Positions 58,629 through 64,000 of a stretch of DNA of 64,000 nucleotides are shown here, one piece after another (position 1 is the stretch's first letter; the number at the start of each line of letters is the position of its first letter). Location: assembly GCA_002794785.1 (NCBI GenBank), contig NBBA01000015.1:372001-436000 (forward strand). The letters are read 5' to 3'. The notes under the pieces are model-generated. The model did not search any database and was not told the origin of the DNA. It was given only the letters and a program-made list of their open reading frames with translations. This stretch comes from Coniferiporia sulphurascens (taxonomy: Eukaryota > Basidiomycota > Agaricomycetes > Hymenochaetales > Hymenochaetaceae). The position numbers and the translations under genes are program-made.

Positions 58629-59521
58629 TTCTCTTTACAGCTCCTGAATCAAGCGTGACCACGGATCCCAACCACTATTTATGAACCACTGGCATAATCC
58701 ATACCCGATGACAACTGAGAATGTTTCGCTTTGTCTTCCGTGGTGTTACCGCACCAGTTCAGTTAGGTGTATTACCCACACAAAATTATGTCATCGTATC
58801 CTGTTATTGAAGGGTCTGACACACTCATTGGTCTGCTCTCTACGCACTGCTCATTTCACCATGGACTCCCCTTCCACTTGATCACTACAAAAAACCTTGT
58901 AGATTCCGGGGTCCCCGAAATGCCGAATTAGCCACACTTGACGGTTCTCGGAATGGAAGTATTAGTTTCTGCGTCTATCGAAAGGCTACTTATCCCATAT
59001 TGGTATGGAACACCTTTGCCGCTCTTTCCACGTCGAGGTACCCTTGAAGGAGTCAAATGCGCGTCAATCCGAAAGCCTCATGTTCCTCACGTGGTAGAAG
59101 TTCCTTGGTCTTACCGCGGCTACTGTGCTACATTGGGTCTACCTAGGGACGTGTTTCTTCCCGTTAGTACTGAACCATAGCCTCGTTTTTGGTCTGGTAT
59201 GGGCGTCTTGCTGCTGCTCTCCGGGTTCGATCAGAGCTATCCACGAATTGAAGATGCATTCGTCTTTAATGTGATCCATCGGATTCTATCCTCCCCCGTT
59301 TTTATGATGGGATGATTTGACGTACCTGGTGGGCGTCTATGTGTGCTGTACGTGGCCGGGATTCTGTGAAGGTGTTTGGTCTAGAGGCTGCCCACGTTGC
59401 AGGGCACCTGATGCTAGTGCATTCGCAGCGGTTCACGACTCTCCTGGCCTTCTCCTTTCAACAAACCGAGGGCGGTGGCCTGCCGTCAATTCTCATTCCT
59501 CTTCATCCTCTATTCCAACTC
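58629..59521. other. Intergenic between kinase genes
   Basis: I see no supported gene. It contains the upstream region of K3. Confidence 0.5.
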
Positions 59522-60616
59522 ATGGCTCGAGAACTCGAAGTTGAGTTCGAAAAATCGATTTCACCCGTAGCTTCAAAGAGTCCCGAAGACCTCCTTAAAG
59601 GCACTCTTAACAAGCTTAGCCATCTTGATCTCACGGATCTTGTAACTATTGATCCATCTGCGGTCGCGAAAAGCAGTGGCAGCTACGGCAATGTCTACAC
59701 CGGTACTTACAATTGGCCCGGTCGTGGCATGGTGATAGTGGCTATCAAGTGTCTGCGTAACTTGAACGGAATTACAAAGGTACGAAAGCCTTGATCACTG
59801 GCAGGTCAAGGATTGTCTCAGCGTATACTACAGATTGTAGCGAAAGAGATTTATATCTGGTCTAAACTCGACCACCGAAACCTCCTTCGGTTGCAGGGCT
59901 ATATAACTGATACGGAAGGAAACCTTCCGGGACTTGTTTCCGAATGGATGGGAAATGGGACCGTGTTGGACTACGTCAAAAGTCACCCTGACTGTGATGT
60001 GATGCACCTGGTTCGTCCTTCCTCTTTGTTTTCTTGTTGCATTTGGTTGTAATAACTAGGTAGATTCTCGGCATTGCTGAAGGATTGGCATATCTTCACG
60101 ATAATGGAGTGATTCACTCGGATATAAAATCAGTACGTCCGTCTTCAAGAGCGACTTCGAATCTCTGTAGCTTACAGACTTCTGCCAAGGATAATGTTTT
60201 GGTTAGCTCCTCTGGCGATGCTTTGATCTGTGATTTTGGTATTTCTCGTGCCTTGAATGCCACGCAGGCTGGACTAGGTGGAAATACTACAGTTGCCGGC
60301 GGGCCAGGAGGGACCGTTCGATGGATGGCTTACGAACTAATTGCCGAAACAGAGACATACAGGAAGCATTCCAAAGAGTCGGACGTCTGGGCATTCGGTA
60401 TGACAGTATATGTGAGCTACATCTTACCATCTACCATGAGTATTTACTTAATGAATGGCACTACCTAAGGAACTTCTGACAAGAGACCGACCCTATGCAC
60501 ACATTCCTAATAATTTTCAAGTCCCGGTCTCTATAGCGAAAAAGGAACTCCCCAGTCCACCCGCGTCCTTCGATGAGTGGTCAACAGGCGGTCGGGAGAT
60601 TTGGGACCTGTTGTAA
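59522..60616 (+). pseudogene. TKL-family protein kinase K3, truncated
   Basis: Exons 59522-59779, 59834-60010, 60064-60132, 60190-60411 and 60470-60616 repeat the K1/K2 structure, including the 69- and 222-nt exons. Motifs are GSYGNVYTG, VAIKCL, HSDIKSKDNVLV-type loop, CDFGISRAL, RWMAYELI and DVWAFGMTV. In the C-lobe the frame meets TAA at 60614-60616, where K2 reads GICASCW. Around it, an extra T followed by a missing T would restore LCNSCWNLEPQKR, so two compensating one-base changes created the stop. The frame then stays open to about 60726 (MAEVVETLKTLK). The truncated product would lack the last C-lobe helices. Confidence 0.7.
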
Positions 60617-61030
60617 CTCTGCTGGAATTTAGAGCCGCAGAAGCGTATATCAATGGCGGAAGTCGTGGAGACTCTGAAGACTCTTAAAACTCCGAGTGCT
60701 CCGAGGTACTTCGTCTTTCAGACCTGAATCCACAGTTTCATTATGCGGGCAATGCTGATCTATCCCTTGTCGCTGTAAACAGCCCAGAACCAGTACAGTC
60801 TGTTCCTCATGAGAAACAAAGGTCACAAAATCGACCCAGCCCAGGAGTCTTGTCGGGAATTCTTGGCTGTTGTGTAGGAACTCGCTCCATCGAAAGTTGA
60901 AGATTATTTGATTGTTTTACATGTTGCTTGCTGCGCACGGTCACCTGCAGTTATGTCGTTTCGGTAATTGCTCGATTAAGCCTCGTATTTTGCATGTTTA
61001 CGTGTTCACTTTTTTTTACTATCGAATAAT

Positions 61031-61122
61031 GGTGACTCACATATGGCGAACATGCACTATTTCTCCCTATCGTAAGACAATTAAAACTCTCGGGAAACCC
61101 AGCGTTTACTGGATGATGAGCA
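61031..61122 (+). repeat. 92-bp dispersed repeat, copy B
   Basis: This is the inverted counterpart of 35606-35697, downstream of K3. Similarity to copy A stops at about 61122, where the MITE-like element begins. Confidence 0.7.
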
Positions 61123-61590
61123 TTACTATCGTGTGACCCCTCTTACAAAAGTTTTGTATTTGTCCCTACAGCACTCAAATTTTCATGTATTCTCTCAGGC
61201 TTTTTTCTTGACATTTTTATGCACCTTCAATTATCCTTGTCCAGAAATTTTCCGGATACTAGTTTTGATAAGCAGAAACTCTCAGAATGAAGGTGCCCCC
61301 CACTTACAAAACTTTGATCACACTCTGTCACGCAAATTGTTAACACTCCAACTGATGGACACTCGGCATCAAGCGGAAGCTCGCTCACACTCGCGGAGTT
61401 TAAAATGGAACAGAATGCTGCATTCTGTCACCGTTTGTCACCCATTAGACGAAGCAATTTTCCGCGAAGAAATTTTGCAGTCACTGTCACACAGTTTTCA
61501 AGGGTCTACAAGATTCTTTCCAAAGGTAATTTGGTTTGTATGGAAAGCTTGGAAAAGTGGATTTTGTAAGAGGGGCCACACAATAGTAAT
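61122..61590. mobile_element. MITE-like element with 29-bp inverted ends
   Basis: The left end reads ATTACTATCGTGTGACCCCT and continues CTTACAAAA. The right end, complemented, reads ATTACTATTGTGTGGCCCCT and continues CTTACAAAA. The element is about 469 bp and no transposase is encoded. A target duplication was not identified, so the exact edge may be off by a few bases. Confidence 0.6.
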
Positions 61591-62020
61591 TCCTGATACC
61601 GATAGGTAGAGGGTTCTATGGGGACAAAATTCAGGGTTTTTACATTGCTGAATAATTTTTTCTTAACCACACCTCAACCCTTTTTTACTTCGTTAGTTCT
61701 AACCTTCCTTATATAGTTATTTTGGCCTTCTGTTTAGAACTTCTATTTCGTGCCGGAATTCGGCTGAGCTTTATTGTGTAATATTCTTTGTGTCATGCGC
61801 TGACATTCATGTGTTCTCATTCGCTGGAACTCATCTGAGTAATAAACACTGACTTTCGCACTCTGGAATTCCTTGTCATCCCTTGCTATTCCATCCCTTC
61901 TTGTTCTCTTACCACCACCATCTCCTTTGCTAGGAGGGGCGCTGGGGGGGTTTGTGGTTTGTCCCTTGCTATCTGGCCTGTCTGAGGGTTGGCTCTGGTG
62001 GGGAGGGGGGGCTCTCCATC
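61591..62020. other. Intergenic, no gene seen
   Basis: A low-complexity T-rich then G-rich stretch. Nothing is supported. Confidence 0.5.
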
Positions 62021-62556
62021 TGTTACAATTTTCCCCTACTTCCCCTTATTGCACTGACTCACTTCCTCTTCGTCATCATCAGTCAGTGCAACTCCCCCAT
62101 TTCTCTGCCTTACTCATCCTTATTCGCCTTGTGCCATAAGATGCCATGATGACGCCTTATCGCACCATCATGACGTGCTTTGCTTACTGATCGCATTCCT
62201 TGTGTTTCCATGACCTTCCATGCCATGTAAACGACCACATACAAGCAGCTACAGTAGTAAACACATAGAGTAGCATATAAGCATGTATCTCCAGTAGCAC
62301 AAGCCCTAAGCTTGTGCTCTTCGTTCATACAAGCCCATTATCTGCTACCACCAGTTTACTGTGTGCCATTGAGCCACTGGTCGCTTCGTCGTAACCCGAC
62401 TCCGCTAAGAAGCCTACCACATCCACATCGTCGATCAGGAAGCCCCATCAACGATCACCTTTGACTTATGACATCTAGGAAGCCCCATTGCCATACTACC
62501 AGTCCCGACGATCAGGAAGCCCCACGTCGATCACCGTGTAACTGTTGAGCTTAACA
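62021..62556 (-). mobile_element. Solo Gypsy LTR
   Basis: This 536-bp sequence begins TGTTACAATTTT and ends AGCTTAACA, with CCATC on both sides (62016-62020 and 62557-62561). It is the reverse orientation of the LTR at 7308-7830. Confidence 0.9.
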
Positions 62557-62580
62557 CCATCTGTGTGTGAGTTCTCAGCT

Positions 62581-63114
62581 CTAGCATGCCAGCAGGTTAG
62601 CCAATGGCAGGAGAGAGGTGCAGTAGCCTGCCCATCGGTGAGGACATGATGTTAACGTCCTCAGGGGAGGGGTGGTCTGGCGGACATCATCCCTGTCTCC
62701 AGGGGGTTGGCTTGTTCTGATAAATCTCCTTTGGGGGGCCCCACTATCCCTGGCATCGACAGTGAAAACTGCCACCCCAAATCCCAGAAGGGTTCTAATG
62801 ATGGCATCTTGCCTAGGAATAGGGGTCTCATAACACGTATTGTAGTGGTGAGAACCAGCCGACTCGATGCCTCTGACCTGACACTGTGGAAGGGTGGCTA
62901 GAGACAGGTCAGCATGGGCCTCTGGATCATCCTGTGGGAGCATCCTTAGGTGGTTAGTATGGGAAACTCCTTGGTCTTCCCAATGATAGGGGGCTGGGGT
63001 CACCTGTGCAACATGGTAATCCCCGTATGCTGCAGATCCAGAAGTGGGGCGACTATTGTTAGTAAATTGATGAAAATCATGATCACCGGATCGACGGATT
63101 ATCAAGATCGACAT
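62581..63114 (-). CDS. Unknown open frame divergent from the CxxC ORF
   Basis: This 177-codon frame starts at 63114 and overlaps by 2 bases the start of the plus-strand ORF at 63113. Segments include YHWEDQGVSHTNHLRMLPQD and ATLPQCQVRGIESAG. I recognise no family. Given its place between two LTRs it is probably part of an unclassified retroelement, and it may equally be non-coding. Confidence 0.25.
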   Translation of the reverse strand: MSILIIRRSGDHDFHQFTNNSRPTSGSAAYGDYHVAQVTPAPYHWEDQGVSHTNHLRMLPQDDPEAHADLSLATLPQCQVRGIESAGSHHYNTCYETPIPRQDAIIRTLLGFGVAVFTVDARDSGAPQRRFIRTSQPPGDRDDVRQTTPPLRTLTSCPHRWAGYCTSLLPLANLLAC

Positions 63115-63487
63115 GGCAAGACCCGTAACTCTAATCGATACCAGGAACCTATGCCAACGCTGTAAAGACGCAGATCAGGTAGCATGGAAAGCATTTAACA
63201 TTGCATGTGCAACAGTAGGACAGAATGCAGGATATGACAACTGTCAAATTACATTCGATCATACTACAAGGGAACAACAAGTGGCGGAAAGGCTAGAAGT
63301 AATAATCGAACATAGAGTGACTATGTTCTCATACCAATTGAATAGATATGTAATCAGTGCTTACACAAGAACCAAGATTTATAATCAGCCACATAATGAA
63401 TTATGTTATCAAAGGGCAGTTATTACATCAACAGACTATGCAGAAGCAGCACACCAAATAGTTCATACTATCAATAAACAATTATGA
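63113..63487 (+). CDS. Second copy of the repeat-borne CxxC/YxNCQ protein
   Basis: This 124-codon frame (MARPVTLIDTRNLCQRC, WKAFNIACATV, YDNCQITFDHT, VIIEHRVTMFSYQLN) aligns over its whole length with the C-terminal two thirds of the ORF at 25686-26204. Shared features are LCxRC, WxAFN, YxNCQ and DHT at the same spacing. It ends with TGA at 63485, and a short stop-interrupted stretch follows up to the next LTR. Function unknown. Confidence 0.5.
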   Translation: MARPVTLIDTRNLCQRCKDADQVAWKAFNIACATVGQNAGYDNCQITFDHTTREQQVAERLEVIIEHRVTMFSYQLNRYVISAYTRTKIYNQPHNELCYQRAVITSTDYAEAAHQIVHTINKQL

Positions 63488-63610
63488 GAACAACTATTCA
63501 CATACAAAGCCAACTTCATAGCCAAAGGACACACAACAGTAGATTGAAAGGAACCAAACCAAAGACAGGAGTTAGTACCAATAGATAAAGAAATTATAAT
63601 ATGATGGTTC

Positions 63611-64000
63611 TGTTAAGCTCGACGGTTACACAGTGATTGACGTCGGGGCTTCCTGATCGTCTATACTGATGGTGATGACAATGGGGCTTCCTAGATGTTG
63701 TAAGTCAAAGATGATTGTTGATGGGGCTTCCTGATCGATGATGTGGGCGTGGTAGACTTCGGAATAGAGTCGGGTTACGATGAAGTGACTAGTGGCTCGA
63801 TGGCACACAGTAGACTGGTAGTAGCAGATAATGGGCTTGTATGAACAAAGAGCACAAGCTTAGGACTTGTGCTACTGAAGTTACATGCTTATATGCTACT
63901 CTATGTGTTTGTTACTGTAGCGACTTGGTTAGGTGTGTTTTACCAGACTATGGAAAGTCAAGGAAACTCAAGGAAGGCCTTGGTAATACAAGTATGGTGA
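63611..64000 (+). mobile_element. Gypsy-family LTR running off the right edge
   Basis: It begins TGTTAAGCTCGACGG and follows the family consensus (GGGGCTTCCTGATCG repeats, AAGAGCACAAGCTTAG) to the end of the window. Whether it is solo or the 3' LTR of a full element cannot be seen. Confidence 0.85.

Overview
The window looks like a nuclear contig of a basidiomycete, most likely an Agaricomycete. Genes are split by many short GT-AG introns of about 50-60 nt. There are local expansions of HSP70-like (HSPA12-type) genes and of tyrosine-kinase-like (TKL) protein kinases, and the single-copy neighbours (INO1, EPL1, TIM50, a DUF1776 protein, a Zn2Cys6 regulator) have agaricomycete-style sequences. 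The species cannot be named from the sequence alone.

Layout. 1-32.4 kb: three tandem HSP70-like copies on the minus strand (copy 1 leaves the window at the left edge), each with at least one disabling change. A 25.1-kb inserted element (2125-27229) separates copies 1 and 2. It has imperfect terminal inverted repeats, a TA target duplication and TATATAG-rich ends, and the spacer between copies 2 and 3 serves as its empty site. Its core of about 10.4 kb consists largely of intron-containing pieces of unrelated host genes: SNF5, VPS35, a PHD-finger gene, NDUFS4 and the HECT ligase UFD4/TRIP12. It has since been invaded by a full-length Copia element, a full-length chromodomain Gypsy element and several solo LTRs. 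32.4-33.9 kb: no supported gene. 33.9-39.7 kb: a TKL kinase and a Zn2Cys6 transcription factor. 40.3-42.2 kb: INO1. 42.2-45.6 kb: gene-poor, with one partial non-LTR retroelement. 45.6-55.5 kb: DUF1776 gene, a poorly understood stretch, EPL1 and TIM50. 56.2-60.7 kb: a predicted tandem double-kinase gene and a truncated kinase paralogue. 61-64 kb: a MITE-like element, a solo Gypsy LTR, an unknown repeat-borne ORF and the start of another LTR.

How it fits together. The housekeeping genes (INO1, EPL1, TIM50, DUF1776) have frame-consistent spliced models and look functional. The rest is accessory: lineage-expanded kinase and HSP70 families next to nested transposons. The retrotransposon reading frames are broken almost only by TGA at positions where the protein families carry Arg, which points to CGA-to-TGA decay at methylated CpG. 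The most unusual object is the gene-fragment-carrying TIR element. The next is the double kinase, whose two domains have lost different catalytic motifs.
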